Part shown: positions 9,688-18,662 of the stretch, piece by piece | How the letters are laid out: each line of letters begins with the position of its first letter | Position numbering within the stretch: position 1 is the stretch's first letter | Source: an uncultured Saprospiraceae bacterium | GTDB lineage: Bacteria; Bacteroidota; Bacteroidia; Chitinophagales; Saprospiraceae | DNA length: 58,924 nt | NCBI GenBank assembly: GCA_937928575.1 | Contig: CALFWW010000183.1 | Span: 1-58,924 of the forward strand | Direction of reading: 5' to 3' | Notes under the pieces: model-generated | What the model was told of the DNA's origin: nothing | The model's input: only the letters and a program-made list of their open reading frames with translations | The model's database searches: none | Position numbers and translations under genes: made by a program

Positions 9688-9768
9688 TCTTAAAAACCTA
9701 ACAAATACTAATTGATGTCCACTTTCGTTTATTTAAAGGCGAATTTAGCTCGAATCCAATTTTGAATT

Positions 9769-12237
9769 ATGTCAAAAACTGAAAAAATACTTAGCGTTTT
9801 ATCTTCTGGTCATTTTTGGAAAAGAATGGGGCAGTTGGCAATTGCTCTTTTTATTCTTGGTGTCATTTCAGTCATCATCTTTTTTATGATGGTACGTGGT
9901 GGTTCTTTTGGTGAATTACCCGTCAACACCGATCTCAAAAATATCCAACATCAATTAGCTTCTGAAGTTTATTCTGTCGATGGAAAATTATTAGGAAAAT
10001 ATTTTATCCAAAATAGAACACATGTAGAGTATGAAAATATTTCTGAAAATGTGATTAATGCATTGGTTGCAACAGAAGACGCACGTTTTTTCGAACACCG
10101 TGGCTTAGATCTGAGAGCACTGGCAAGAGTATTTTTTAAAACACTTTTAATGCGGGATCAATCCGCTGGTGGTGGAAGTACATTGAGTCAGCAATTAGCA
10201 AAAAATTTATATCCCAGAAAAAAACACAAACGTGGAACCATCATCATCAACAAGACCAAGGAGATGATTCTGGCTCGTCGTTTAGAAAAGTTATATAGCA
10301 AGGAAGAATTGTTGGGACATTATTTAAACACTGTTCCTTTTAGTAGAAATATTTTTGGAGTCGAAGTGGCGGCCAAAACTTTTTTCAATGTCAAAGCAAG
10401 TGAATTGAAAGTGGAAGAAGCTGCGGTCCTTGTCGGAATGCTTAAAGCGACCTCCAATTACGATCCAGTCAGAAATCCAGAGCGCGCCACGGAAAGAAGA
10501 AATACAGTACTCAGCCAAATGGCGAAATATAAATACCTCACCAATCGAGAATTCGAAGAACTTAAAGAAATTCCATTGTCAGTTCAGTATTATAAAGAAG
10601 ATAATAACACGGGTATTGGAACTTATTTTAGAGAATTTTTGCGTCAAGAATTGGATCAGATAATGAAAGATCATGAGCGCAAAACAGGTGAAACCTACAA
10701 TATATACACGGATGGTCTGAAAATATATACGAGCATTCACTCCGAAATGCAAAAGTATGCGGAAGAAGCAGTGGCAGAAAGGATGAGTGGATTGCAAAAA
10801 GATTTTGATAAGTCTTGGGGAAGCGCTAAGCCTTGGGAAGCCAACCGAGTGTTGATTCCTGAAATGAAAAAATCCAATCGCTATAGAACATTAAAAAAAC
10901 AAGGTTATTCTGAAGAAGGGATCCGAAATCGATTCAACCGACCTGTCAAAATGAAAGTGTTCTCTCATGCAGGAGGCGAAATGGAACAGACCATGACGCC
11001 AATGGATTCCATCAAGTATTATTATGGATTGCTGAATGCGGGTTTTATGGTAATGGATCCAAAAAATGGAGAAGTACGGGCATGGGTAGGCGGTACCAAT
11101 CATAAATATTTTAAGTATGATCATGTCAAGTCCAGACGTCAAGTGGGTTCTACATTCAAACCCATTGTTTATTTACAAGCAATAAGAGAAGGGATTCCGC
11201 CATGTGAACTAATTCCTAACAGATTAATTACATATACTGAATATGACAATTGGCAACCTCAAAATTCGGATGATAATTACACCGGCTATTATACCATGAA
11301 AGGTGGGTTAACTGGTTCAGTAAATACGATTGCTGTTGACTTAATCATGAGGACCGGCACGGAAGCTGTAAGAAATCTCGCGTTCTTGATGGGAATCGAA
11401 AGTGATATTCCACCAGGTCCCGCAATCGCATTGGGTACTGCTGACATCGCTTTATTTGATATGATTAAAGTATACGGTACCATTGCCAATCGTGGTCTAA
11501 AACCAGAACCAAAATATCTACTTCGAATTGAAACGAGAGACGGTGAAAATATAATTGACAATGAAGAGGATGTAGTAATGGAAAGAATTGTGGAAGAAGA
11601 ACATGCGGACATGATGATCAAAATTATGGAAAGTGTAGTGGATAGTGGGACTGCTACCAGACTTCGTAGAATTTACAACTTCGAAAATGACATCGCTGGA
11701 AAAACAGGAACCACTCAATCGCATGCAGATGGTTGGTTTATGGGATTCACACCATCATTGGTGGCAGGCGCGTGGGTTGGTGGTGAGTCTCCGAGAGTTC
11801 GCTTCAAATCTATCCGATATGGACAAGGTGCTAACATGGCACTTCCGATATGGGCTATTTTTATGAAAAAGTTGCAAGCGAATCCCAAATTTGCCTACAT
11901 GAAAACGGAGCAATTTCCAGAGCCAGATTCAATGTTGCTTGCTCAAGTGACGTGTCCAAATTATGTCAAATATTCTGAACCAGTTTACAAAGATCCGGTC
12001 CCGACCGCTGATTCAGGTAATGATGATAAACCGGGTTCTTTTCTGGAAGTCCTCAAACAAAAAACAAAGAAAGATAAGAATAAGGGTAAACCTCCTGTCT
12101 ATAAAAATCCGACCCAAAAGAAAAAGGCAAGTCAGGCAGGTTCCTATGAAGAAGCCCAAAAGAAGGCTAAGAAGGATGCTCGAAAAAAGAAGCGAAAAAA
12201 ATTCTTTGACAAAGTCTTTGGTGGCGGGAATAATTAG
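9769..12237 (+). CDS. mrcA: Penicillin-binding protein 1A, bifunctional transglycosylase/transpeptidase
   Basis: An 822-aa class A PBP that polymerises and cross-links peptidoglycan. There is one membrane anchor at about residues 22-42. The GT51 transglycosylase domain carries the catalytic Glu at 103 in ATEDARFFEHRGLD and the GGGSTLSQQLAKNL motif. The transpeptidase domain has SxxK near 460 (GSTFKP), SxN near 516 (GSVNT) and KTG near 644 (GKTGTTQSHADGWFMG). The last ~70 residues are a very Lys-rich cytoplasmic-looking tail (KKDARKKKRKKFF), unusual for a periplasmic terminus and common only in some Bacteroidota PBP1A proteins. The symbol follows E. coli usage. Confidence 0.95.
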   Translation: MSKTEKILSVLSSGHFWKRMGQLAIALFILGVISVIIFFMMVRGGSFGELPVNTDLKNIQHQLASEVYSVDGKLLGKYFIQNRTHVEYENISENVINALVATEDARFFEHRGLDLRALARVFFKTLLMRDQSAGGGSTLSQQLAKNLYPRKKHKRGTIIINKTKEMILARRLEKLYSKEELLGHYLNTVPFSRNIFGVEVAAKTFFNVKASELKVEEAAVLVGMLKATSNYDPVRNPERATERRNTVLSQMAKYKYLTNREFEELKEIPLSVQYYKEDNNTGIGTYFREFLRQELDQIMKDHERKTGETYNIYTDGLKIYTSIHSEMQKYAEEAVAERMSGLQKDFDKSWGSAKPWEANRVLIPEMKKSNRYRTLKKQGYSEEGIRNRFNRPVKMKVFSHAGGEMEQTMTPMDSIKYYYGLLNAGFMVMDPKNGEVRAWVGGTNHKYFKYDHVKSRRQVGSTFKPIVYLQAIREGIPPCELIPNRLITYTEYDNWQPQNSDDNYTGYYTMKGGLTGSVNTIAVDLIMRTGTEAVRNLAFLMGIESDIPPGPAIALGTADIALFDMIKVYGTIANRGLKPEPKYLLRIETRDGENIIDNEEDVVMERIVEEEHADMMIKIMESVVDSGTATRLRRIYNFENDIAGKTGTTQSHADGWFMGFTPSLVAGAWVGGESPRVRFKSIRYGQGANMALPIWAIFMKKLQANPKFAYMKTEQFPEPDSMLLAQVTCPNYVKYSEPVYKDPVPTADSGNDDKPGSFLEVLKQKTKKDKNKGKPPVYKNPTQKKKASQAGSYEEAQKKAKKDARKKKRKKFFDKVFGGGNN

Positions 12238-12268
12238 GGTTTTTCTTTTTAACCAATAATGATTTTTT

Positions 12269-12380
12269 ACCACATAAGACACTTAAGAAGTTTCACATAA
12301 GACACTTAAGTTATCGTTCTGGCGTGAAAGTCTTATGTGTCTTTCTCGCGGTTTTTGATCTCTTATGTGTCTTATGTGGT
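12269..12380. repeat. CACATAAG-type long palindrome in a 328-bp gap
   Basis: The left arm (12269-12310) contains two CACATAAGACACTTAAG units. The right arm (12328-12380) contains the complementary CTTATGTGTCTTATGTGGT. The outer 14 bp pair perfectly. It is one member of a family also seen at 22935, 23768 and 29009. The remaining gap up to 12565 shows no gene. Confidence 0.75.
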
Positions 12381-12565
12381 TAAATACGTTTGGGCGTTAC
12401 GTTATGCTTATGGAGTCATTATGTGTTTACCACGCCAGAGCATCAATTCACAAGCCTAATAACTAATATTCTACCCCCCAAATCCACATAAAACCTTTAC
12501 CTTTACGCATCAAATTATAGTACAAACAGTATAACCTATCAGTATCATTTCTATATCTACTACTT

Positions 12566-14560
12566 ATGTTATCTACAAAAGATTCTATCACCTTCAAGAA
12601 AGGAAAACTTTCTAACTCCAAACTAATAGAACTTTACCTCGGCATCCTCAAACCAAGGATGATTGAAGAAAAAATGTTGAAACTTTTACGTCAAGGAAAA
12701 GTCTCCAAATGGTTTGCAGGAATCGGTCAAGAAGCAATCTCAGTAGGTTGTACGATGGCATTGAAAGAGGAAGAAGTGATATTTCCAATGCACCGTAATT
12801 TGGGAGTTTTTACCACTCGAAAAATTCCATTAGAAAGATTGTTTTGTCAGTGGCAAGGAAAGAAGTTAGGATTTACAAATGGTCGGGATCGCTCTTTTCA
12901 TTTCGGGACAATGGATTATAATACAGTCGGAATGATTTCTCACCTTGGTCCTCAATTGTCGTTGGCAAGTGGAGTCGCAATGGCTTGTAAAATGGGTAAA
13001 GAAAAAAGTGTTTCTTTGGCATTTACCGGAGAAGGTGGAACCAGTGAAGGAGAATTTCATGAAGCATTAAACGTTGCAGCAGTATGGCAACTACCCGTCA
13101 TTTTTGTAATAGAAAACAATGGGTACGGTTTGTCAACACCAGCTTCTCAACAATACAAATGCAAAGACTTGGCAGATCGCGGAATCGGATATGGAATGCG
13201 CTCAATCATTGTAGATGGAAATAACGTTTTGGAAGTTTACAATACCATAAAAAAAGTGGCTGCAGAAATACGCAAAAACCCAGAACCAATATTGATAGAA
13301 GCGAAGACTTTCAGAATGAGAGGTCATGAAGAGGCATCTGGTACTAAATATGTTCCTAAAGAATTAATGGATCATTGGGCACAGAAAGATCCGTTAGAAA
13401 ATTTTGAAAACTTCCTATTGTTTGAAAATGTCATCACAGAAGAAAAAATCAAACAATATAGAGCCGATATCAAAAAGGAAATTGAAGATGCTTTGGCAAT
13501 TGCAGATGCAGAACCAGCCATCGAAGTGAATTTTGATAAAGAACTCGAAGATGTTTTTACTCCTTTCAATTTTCAAGAAACCAAATCATCCGGTACCAAA
13601 ACTGAAAAACGATTTATTGATTCTATCTCAGATGCATTGGCATTGGCAATGGATAAAAACGACAAGTTGGTTTTGATGGGACAAGATATTGCGGATTATG
13701 GAGGTGTTTTCAAAATCACGGATGGTTTTATGAAAAAATATGGTGCAGACCGTGTTAGAAATACGCCATTGTGTGAAAGTGCAATTATCGGTATCGCTTT
13801 AGGTCTAAGTCTTAAAGGATACAAGTCGATGGTCGAAATGCAATTCGCTGATTTCGTTTCTTGTGGATTCAATCAAATTGTGAATAACTTAGCAAAATTA
13901 CATTATCGTTGGGGACAAAATGCAGATGTCGTTGTCCGAATGCCTTGTGGTGGTGGAGTAGCGGCTGGACCTTTTCATTCTCAAACCAATGAAGCATGGT
14001 TTACACACACTCCTGGGCTGAAAGTTGTTTACCCATCCAACCCATATGATGCAAAAGGATTGTTATTAGCTGCATTCGAAGATCCAAATCCAGTCATGTT
14101 TTTTGAGCATAAAGGAATGTATAGAAGTTTGACAGAGGAAATTCCGGATGACTATTATACCATTCCAATTGGAAAAGCTGCGATCCGTAAATTTGGAAAT
14201 GAAGTGACCATCATCACCTACGGTATGGGTGTGCAATGGGCAAGTAAAGTCGTAGAAGAAATGGGAATTGATGCAGAAATTTTGGACTTAAGAAGTTTAT
14301 CTCCAATCGACTACGAAGCCATCGAAACTTCCGTTCAGAAAACCAACAAAGCAATCATCTTGCACGAAGATGTCATGGCAGGTGGAATCGGCGGTGATAT
14401 CTCCGCTTACATCAATGAGCACTTATTTGAGCACTTGGATGGACCCGTTATGCGTGCTGCCAGTATGAATACACCAGTTCCTTTTTCTGCTGATTTGGAG
14501 AAACAGTATTTGCCGGTGGAGCGATTTAAGGAGAAGTTAGAAAAGTTGTTGGCATATTAG
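12566..14560 (+). CDS. 2-oxoacid dehydrogenase E1, fused alpha and beta subunits (branched-chain type)
   Basis: A 664-aa TPP enzyme carrying E1 alpha (about 1-330) and E1 beta (about 345-664) in one chain. The alpha half has the TPP/Mg motif GEGGTSEGEFHEALN ... ENNGYG, and HRNLG and RSFHFG around the cofactor. The beta half has the conserved MGQDIADYGGVFK start, NTPLCESAIIGIALG and RMPCGGGVAAGPFHSQ. The HRNLG/GHEEASGTKY details fit branched-chain 2-oxoacid (2-oxoisovalerate) dehydrogenase better than pyruvate dehydrogenase. It decarboxylates the oxoacid and acylates lipoyl-E2. No E2 or E3 gene is nearby. The ATG is the first in frame after the palindrome-containing gap. Confidence 0.9.
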   Translation: MLSTKDSITFKKGKLSNSKLIELYLGILKPRMIEEKMLKLLRQGKVSKWFAGIGQEAISVGCTMALKEEEVIFPMHRNLGVFTTRKIPLERLFCQWQGKKLGFTNGRDRSFHFGTMDYNTVGMISHLGPQLSLASGVAMACKMGKEKSVSLAFTGEGGTSEGEFHEALNVAAVWQLPVIFVIENNGYGLSTPASQQYKCKDLADRGIGYGMRSIIVDGNNVLEVYNTIKKVAAEIRKNPEPILIEAKTFRMRGHEEASGTKYVPKELMDHWAQKDPLENFENFLLFENVITEEKIKQYRADIKKEIEDALAIADAEPAIEVNFDKELEDVFTPFNFQETKSSGTKTEKRFIDSISDALALAMDKNDKLVLMGQDIADYGGVFKITDGFMKKYGADRVRNTPLCESAIIGIALGLSLKGYKSMVEMQFADFVSCGFNQIVNNLAKLHYRWGQNADVVVRMPCGGGVAAGPFHSQTNEAWFTHTPGLKVVYPSNPYDAKGLLLAAFEDPNPVMFFEHKGMYRSLTEEIPDDYYTIPIGKAAIRKFGNEVTIITYGMGVQWASKVVEEMGIDAEILDLRSLSPIDYEAIETSVQKTNKAIILHEDVMAGGIGGDISAYINEHLFEHLDGPVMRAASMNTPVPFSADLEKQYLPVERFKEKLEKLLAY

Positions 14561-14590
14561 ATCGTTTTTTCGTGGGGCCTTTTGGCTATT

Positions 14591-14700
14591 TAGATATTTG
14601 GACACTTCTACTACAAAGAGATTTTCAATTTAATTTTGAATTACGAGAAGTTTCATTTTATCTTAAAATTATCTTTGAACGAAAAGTGTCCAAATATCTA
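14591..14700. repeat. Inverted repeat with 17-bp perfect arms
   Basis: TAGATATTTGGACACTT at 14591-14607 is exactly complementary to AAGTGTCCAAATATCTA at 14684-14700, with 76 nt between. It is likely a terminator for the E1 gene or an extragenic palindrome. Confidence 0.75.
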
Positions 14701-14763
14701 AAAGTCTAAATTACTCATATAACTTTCCCACAAAATAAATCCATAAAAACCATTTACTATTCG

Positions 14764-14771
14764 TAGTTTTG
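14764..14771 (+). promoter_or_regulatory. -7 element TAGTTTTG
   Basis: A full match to TAnnTTTG 18 nt before the chosen ATG of the DUF5606 gene. No clear -33 TTG is visible. It implies a very short leader and supports the ATG at 14790 over the upstream TTG. Confidence 0.5.
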
Positions 14772-14789
14772 CACCAAATTAATAAGCAC

Positions 14790-15257
14790 ATGAAATTTGA
14801 TGAAATGGTTGCAGTCAGTGGGCTGCCAGGGGTTTTTAAAATGGTCGCCAATCGTTCGAATGGACTGATCGTAAAAGATATTGAAAGCGGGAAAACTAGG
14901 TTTGCATCTGCTCGTAAACATCAATTCACACCACTAGCTTCTATTGGAATCTTTACAGATGATGATACGACGGAATTGAAAGAGGTTTTTAAAACAATGC
15001 AATCCAAATTGAATACCAACCCACTTCCAAAGCCTAATAATCCAGAGGAACTTAAAAAATATTTTGCGGAAATTCTTCCTAACTATGATCGGGATAAAGT
15101 TCATGTGAATGATATCAAAAAAGTAGTTAAGTGGTTTTCATTTTTAAATGCAAAAGAATTGTTGGATTTTTCTGAGAAAGAGGAAGTAAAGGATGAAAAG
15201 AAAGATGCTAAAGAAGAGAAGAAGGAAAAAAAGAAGGCAAAATCTGAAGAGGAGTAA
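14790..15257 (+). CDS. DUF5606 family protein
   Basis: A 155-aa protein starting MKFDEMVAVSGLPGVFKM, the conserved start of DUF5606, a Bacteroidota-only family of unknown function. An N-terminal small beta domain (VSGLPG ... ANRSNGLIVKDIESGKTRFAS) is followed by a helical part with DRDKVHVNDIKKVVKWF. The last ~30 residues are pure Lys/Glu low complexity. A TTG 21 bp upstream is also in frame, but the -7 promoter element overlaps it, so the ATG is preferred. It converges on lpxH. Confidence 0.85.
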   Translation: MKFDEMVAVSGLPGVFKMVANRSNGLIVKDIESGKTRFASARKHQFTPLASIGIFTDDDTTELKEVFKTMQSKLNTNPLPKPNNPEELKKYFAEILPNYDRDKVHVNDIKKVVKWFSFLNAKELLDFSEKEEVKDEKKDAKEEKKEKKKAKSEEE

Positions 15258-15265
15258 AGTGGTAA

Positions 15266-15332
15266 ATCCTTAAAAGGGCTCAACTAACATTTACAGTTTG
15301 AAAGAAAAATTAAGTGCAGCCCTTTTAAGGAT
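15266..15332. terminator. Bidirectional terminator with 15-bp perfect arms
   Basis: ATCCTTAAAAGGGCT (15266-15280) and AGCCCTTTTAAGGAT (15318-15332) are exact complements separated by 37 nt. They lie between the converging DUF5606 and lpxH genes. Confidence 0.8.
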
Positions 15333-15347
15333 ATAGACAAATTAACT

Positions 15348-16133
15348 TCAAATATTACGAACCACCTCTCCATCCGGATTCCCAAAAAACAAAACCTCTA
15401 CGTGCTCCCCATCAAAAACCGCGTAAGAATTATAATTCATCCATTCTCCCAAATTAATATAGCGACTCTTGTCATTCTTCAATCGCCAATCAATCGGTAA
15501 ATGACGGTGACCAAAAACAAAATAGTCGACGTCTAGTGTTTCGATTTTTTTATTGCAATAAGCAATCAACCATTCCTTTTCTTCGCCCAAAAACTGACTT
15601 TCGATTTTATGCCCATCTCTACTTTTGCCAGACCAAAAACGAGCGAGACCGATTCCAAAATTTGGATGCAGTCTTTCAAAAAGCCATTGACAAAGTTTAT
15701 TGGAAAATACTTTTTTGAGAATTTTGTAGCCAGTATCACCAGGTCCGAGTCCATCTCCATGTCCGATGAAGAATTTTTTCCCAGCAATTGTTTTTTGAAT
15801 AGGGGTGCGGAAAGTTGTGATGCCTAATTCTTCTTCAAAGTATTTAAACATCCACATATCGTGATTGCCAATAAAGAAAAAGATAGGAATCCCACTGTCT
15901 TGAATTTCTGCTAATTTCCCAAGAAGACGTACATATCCTTTTGGAACCACAGTTGAGTATTCAAACCAAAATTCGAAGACATCACCAACTAGGTAAATCT
16001 CAGCAGCATCTACTTTGATTTGATCGAGCCACTGCACGATTTGTATTTCCCTTTCCCGACTTGTAAATTTTGAATTTCCATCATTTCCCAAATGGAAATC
16101 GGATGCAAAATAAATCTTCTTACCTGGCTCCAT
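15348..16133 (-). CDS. lpxH: UDP-2,3-diacylglucosamine diphosphatase (LpxH-type metallophosphatase)
   Basis: A 261-aa calcineurin-like phosphoesterase. It has the metal-site motifs SDFHLG (Asp12, His14), GDVFEFW, GNHDMW, GHGDGLG and FGHRHLP in the right order for LpxH. LpxH cleaves UDP-2,3-diacylglucosamine to lipid X in lipid A synthesis, at the inner face of the cytoplasmic membrane. The basic stretch before RDGHKIESQF is typical of Bacteroidota LpxH. It starts 22 bp behind the 3-hydroxyanthranilate dioxygenase gene and is probably read from the same transcript, although the two pathways are not related. Confidence 0.88.
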   Translation of the reverse strand: MEPGKKIYFASDFHLGNDGNSKFTSREREIQIVQWLDQIKVDAAEIYLVGDVFEFWFEYSTVVPKGYVRLLGKLAEIQDSGIPIFFFIGNHDMWMFKYFEEELGITTFRTPIQKTIAGKKFFIGHGDGLGPGDTGYKILKKVFSNKLCQWLFERLHPNFGIGLARFWSGKSRDGHKIESQFLGEEKEWLIAYCNKKIETLDVDYFVFGHRHLPIDWRLKNDKSRYINLGEWMNYNSYAVFDGEHVEVLFFGNPDGEVVRNI

Positions 16134-16155
16134 AAAATAGTACTATGTACTCGGA

Positions 16156-16674
16156 TTAAACTTTTTGCATAACTGCTTTGCACTTTTCACAAGTACGTAG
16201 TTCCTCAGAGTTCATAAAGTTGTTCATGATAGGAGGTAACTCATTAACAATGTCTTTCATTGCAAAAGAAGCTTCGTGTAATTTGTGGTTGCAATTTTCA
16301 CAGAACCACTGTAATAAATCTATCTCTTTTGGTTTTCGTGGACGCTCGATCACAAGTCCGATTGTATTGGCTGGACGTTGAGGAGAATGCGGAATTCTTG
16401 GAGGTAACAAAAACATTTCACCTTCTCGGATAACAATATCTTCAGGAGTGCCATCTTCGTTGATAATTTTCAAAGTGATATCTCCCTCAATCTGATAGAA
16501 TAATTCTTCCCCATCTTCAAAGTGATAATCTTTACGTCCATTGGGACCACCGACGACCATTACAATAAAATCTTCGTTATCAAGATATACTTGTTTGTTT
16601 CCAACGGGTGGCTTCAATAAATGTCTGTGTTCATCGACCCATTTATTTAAATTGAAAGGTTTTGCAATCGCCAT
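16156..16674 (-). CDS. nbaC: 3-hydroxyanthranilate 3,4-dioxygenase
   Basis: A 172-aa cupin with the exact bacterial HAAO layout: iron ligands His51 (DYHFEDGEE), Glu57 and His96 (RIPHSP), substrate-binding Arg47 and Arg99, and a C-terminal rubredoxin-like iron site with two Cys pairs, CENC at 125-128 and CEKC at 162-165. It opens the ring of 3-hydroxyanthranilate to 2-amino-3-carboxymuconate semialdehyde, which cyclises to quinolinate or is degraded further. It is the first gene of a likely two-gene transcript with lpxH. With the ALDH at 1488 and nadB at 34181 it links the window to kynurenine breakdown and NAD synthesis. Confidence 0.93.
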   Translation of the reverse strand: MAIAKPFNLNKWVDEHRHLLKPPVGNKQVYLDNEDFIVMVVGGPNGRKDYHFEDGEELFYQIEGDITLKIINEDGTPEDIVIREGEMFLLPPRIPHSPQRPANTIGLVIERPRKPKEIDLLQWFCENCNHKLHEASFAMKDIVNELPPIMNNFMNSEELRTCEKCKAVMQKV

Positions 16675-16718
16675 TTTAATAAATTTTTATTGATTGAATT
16701 TATGCTAAATTTAAGAAA

Positions 16719-16735
16719 AATTAAGGATAGCTTTC
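16719..16735 (+). repeat. Left inverted repeat around the zinc-ribbon gene
   Basis: AATTAAGGATAGCTTTC is the exact complement of 17823-17839. A further AGCTTTCCGAAAGCT palindrome lies at 16804-16818. Confidence 0.8.
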
Positions 16736-16874
16736 AGAGAGCTTTCTATAATGTTTAATAAAATTAAAATTTTCGAATTTATCCTTAACTTGAAATATAG
16801 GATAGCTTTCCGAAAGCTTGGCTACTGAGTATCTATTAGCTCAGCAATTATCGGTTATTTATCTACTTTGAAAC

Positions 16875-17633
16875 ATGCCGCAAATTACGACAACATCTCA
16901 AAAACGAATTGATCAACTTTTGGTTGGACTCGTTTTCATTGGAATCATGATGGTACTGTTTTCTCTTTCTGAGGAAAATTGGAATAGAATTGCCATCGGT
17001 GTTTTATTAGTTGCAAGTTCAGCTTTGTTACTTCATTCCAGAATTAAAAATCGAGTAGAAACTTTTGCTGATAAGTTGATGGGGCAAATGGAATTTATAG
17101 AAGACATTTCATCCACTGGTTTTAAAGTCAAAAAGTTGAAAGATCAATCCACATCATTACATCAATGGCGTGATATCTCTGAAGTAATTTTGAAGGATGA
17201 ATCTGATTTAATTTTCAAATTTCATGACAATAAAGAAAAGATTTTTAAAAATTCAACGGGCGGTTATTATCGATTATTAAAAAATATTCCAGAAGAAAAG
17301 TTGATAGATAGTCGCATCAAGAATTATCAACGAACTACTTTTGAAAATTTGACTACGTGTGTAACTTGTGGATTCATTGCATATAAAGCAACAAAATGTC
17401 TGGCCTGTAGTACCGACTCTTTCGAAACAGCTCAATTCGTAGAGGCAGAAAATGAATCCGATTATTTACGTGAAGAACAATTAGAATATTTTAGTACCAT
17501 GGATAAAGCAGAACCAATAGAATTTTATCCCAAAAAGGAAGAAGACGAAATATTCGAATTTGATAAAAATTGGAAACCTATTGTTACGGAAGAGGAGGTT
17601 TTGGCATTTAGTAAAGAAGCTTATTGGGATTGA
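16875..17633 (+). CDS. Membrane protein with two N-terminal helices and a four-Cys zinc ribbon
   Basis: A 252-aa protein that I do not recognise as a named family. Two hydrophobic helices lie at about residues 14-28 (LLVGLVFIGIMMVLF) and 36-52 (RIAIGVLLVASSALLLH). A beta-rich cytoplasmic part follows, with SLHQWRDISEVILKDESDL reminiscent of a PH-like fold. A zinc ribbon CVTCGFIAYKATKCLAC sits near 162-178, and the tail is acidic. The arrangement resembles bacterial PH-domain membrane proteins, but that is only a suggestion. It is bracketed by 17-bp inverted repeats and faces the 146-bp repeat array downstream. No operon partner is evident. Confidence 0.65.
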   Translation: MPQITTTSQKRIDQLLVGLVFIGIMMVLFSLSEENWNRIAIGVLLVASSALLLHSRIKNRVETFADKLMGQMEFIEDISSTGFKVKKLKDQSTSLHQWRDISEVILKDESDLIFKFHDNKEKIFKNSTGGYYRLLKNIPEEKLIDSRIKNYQRTTFENLTTCVTCGFIAYKATKCLACSTDSFETAQFVEAENESDYLREEQLEYFSTMDKAEPIEFYPKKEEDEIFEFDKNWKPIVTEEEVLAFSKEAYWD

Positions 17634-17647
17634 AAATTAGTTGGGAG

Positions 17648-18195
17648 AGCTTTCAGAAAGCTACAAGTAATGAAACGAAAAACGCCAAAGGTGCGAAACA
17701 ACTTAGCTAGGTGCAACGCACCTAGCTAAAATAAAAGCAGAGAAGTGTTTTGGCGCGCGTTTTTGTGTCAAAAATCGTGACAAAACATAAGCGAAGAAAA
17801 GTATTAGTTGGAAGAGCTTTCAGAAAGCTATCCTTAATTATTAAAAGAACATAAATAATATTTACTTATTCTAATTCTCAAAAAATTAGCGTAAGCTTTC
17901 AGAAAGCTACAAGTAATGAAACAAAAAGCGCCAAAGGTGCGAGGTGCAATAGCTAGGTGCAACGCACCTAGCTAGAAAAATGCAGAGAAGTGTTTTGGCG
18001 CGCGTTTTTGTTCCAAAAACCGTGACAAAACATAAGCAAAATTAGAGTAAGCTTTCAGAAAGCTACAAGTAATGAAACGAAAAGCGCCAAAGGTGCGAGG
18101 TGCAATAGCTAGGTGCAACGCACCTAGCTAAAATAAAATGCAGAGAAGTGTTTTGGCGCGCGTTTTTGTTCCAAAAATCGTGACAAAACATAGGC
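17648..18195 (+). repeat. Three copies of a structured ~146-bp repeat in a 599-bp gene-free stretch
   Basis: Copies begin at 17648, 17894 and 18050 and end near 17792, 18037 and 18195. A partial unit (first 15 bp only) lies at 17815-17829. Each copy has, in order: the palindrome AGCTTTCAGAAAGCT; a left outer arm GCGCCAAA (ACGCCAAA in copy 1); a perfect inner hairpin with 10-bp arms AGCTAGGTGC/GCACCTAGCT and loop AAC (17705-17727, 17951-17973, 18107-18129); the right outer arm TTTTGGCGC; and a third hairpin GTTTTTG...CAAAAA. The copies are about 90 percent alike. I see no open frame conserved between them. The layout suggests a folded RNA or a non-autonomous element. Confidence 0.9.
17823..17839 (-). 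repeat. Right inverted repeat around the zinc-ribbon gene
   Basis: GAAAGCTATCCTTAATT is the exact complement of 16719-16735. It lies between copies 1 and 2 of the 146-bp repeat. Confidence 0.8.
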
Positions 18196-18232
18196 AAAGC
18201 GCTATACATTATAAAATTAGAAATAAAAAACA

Positions 18233-18643
18233 ATGAAAAAAATAGACCATGTAGGAATTGCAGTAAAAGACTTAAAAAATAGCAACCGCCTATTTGCATC
18301 GCTCCTAGGAGTTGATGTCGACAAGATCCACATTGAAGAAATCGAAGAACAAAAAGTAGTCGCCTCATTTTTAAAACTAGGCAACACCAAAGTCGAGCTA
18401 ATCGAGCCCACTTCACCTGATAGTCCGATCGCTAAATTCCTAGAAAAAAAAGGAGAAGGAACACATCACATCGCATTCGAAGTAGTGGATATAAAAGCAG
18501 AAATGAAGCGACTCAAAAAAGAAGGTTTCAAATTGCTAAGTGAAGAACCAAGAATCGGAGCGGGTGGAAAACTCATTTGTTTCATTCATCCAAAAACTTC
18601 AAATGGTGTTTTAGTAGAATTGGTTCAACCTGTCAAGAAATAA
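18233..18643 (+). CDS. mce: Methylmalonyl-CoA epimerase
   Basis: A 136-aa glyoxalase/VOC-fold enzyme. Metal ligands are seen in KIDHVGIAVKDL (His6), the central GEGTHHIAFEV motif and the final LVELVQP (Glu). This pattern and the length match methylmalonyl-CoA epimerase, which interconverts the (R) and (S) forms between propionyl-CoA carboxylase and methylmalonyl-CoA mutase. It fits breakdown of odd-chain fatty acids and branched amino acids, for which the beta-oxidation and E1 genes of this window also stand. It starts 37 bp behind the repeat array and is followed by a TSUP gene after 19 bp. Confidence 0.92.
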   Translation: MKKIDHVGIAVKDLKNSNRLFASLLGVDVDKIHIEEIEEQKVVASFLKLGNTKVELIEPTSPDSPIAKFLEKKGEGTHHIAFEVVDIKAEMKRLKKEGFKLLSEEPRIGAGGKLICFIHPKTSNGVLVELVQPVKK

Positions 18644-18662
18644 ATAGAACGAATCAAACAAT

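Noticed and set aside
17648-18195. CRISPR array or integron attC sites
   Set aside because: There are only three units of ~146 bp, with internal hairpins and variable spacing, no short identical repeats with unique spacers, no cas genes, no GTTRRRY core and no integrase.
18063-18416. 117-codon minus-strand frame
   Set aside because: It is the antisense of the repeat array and of the mce gene.
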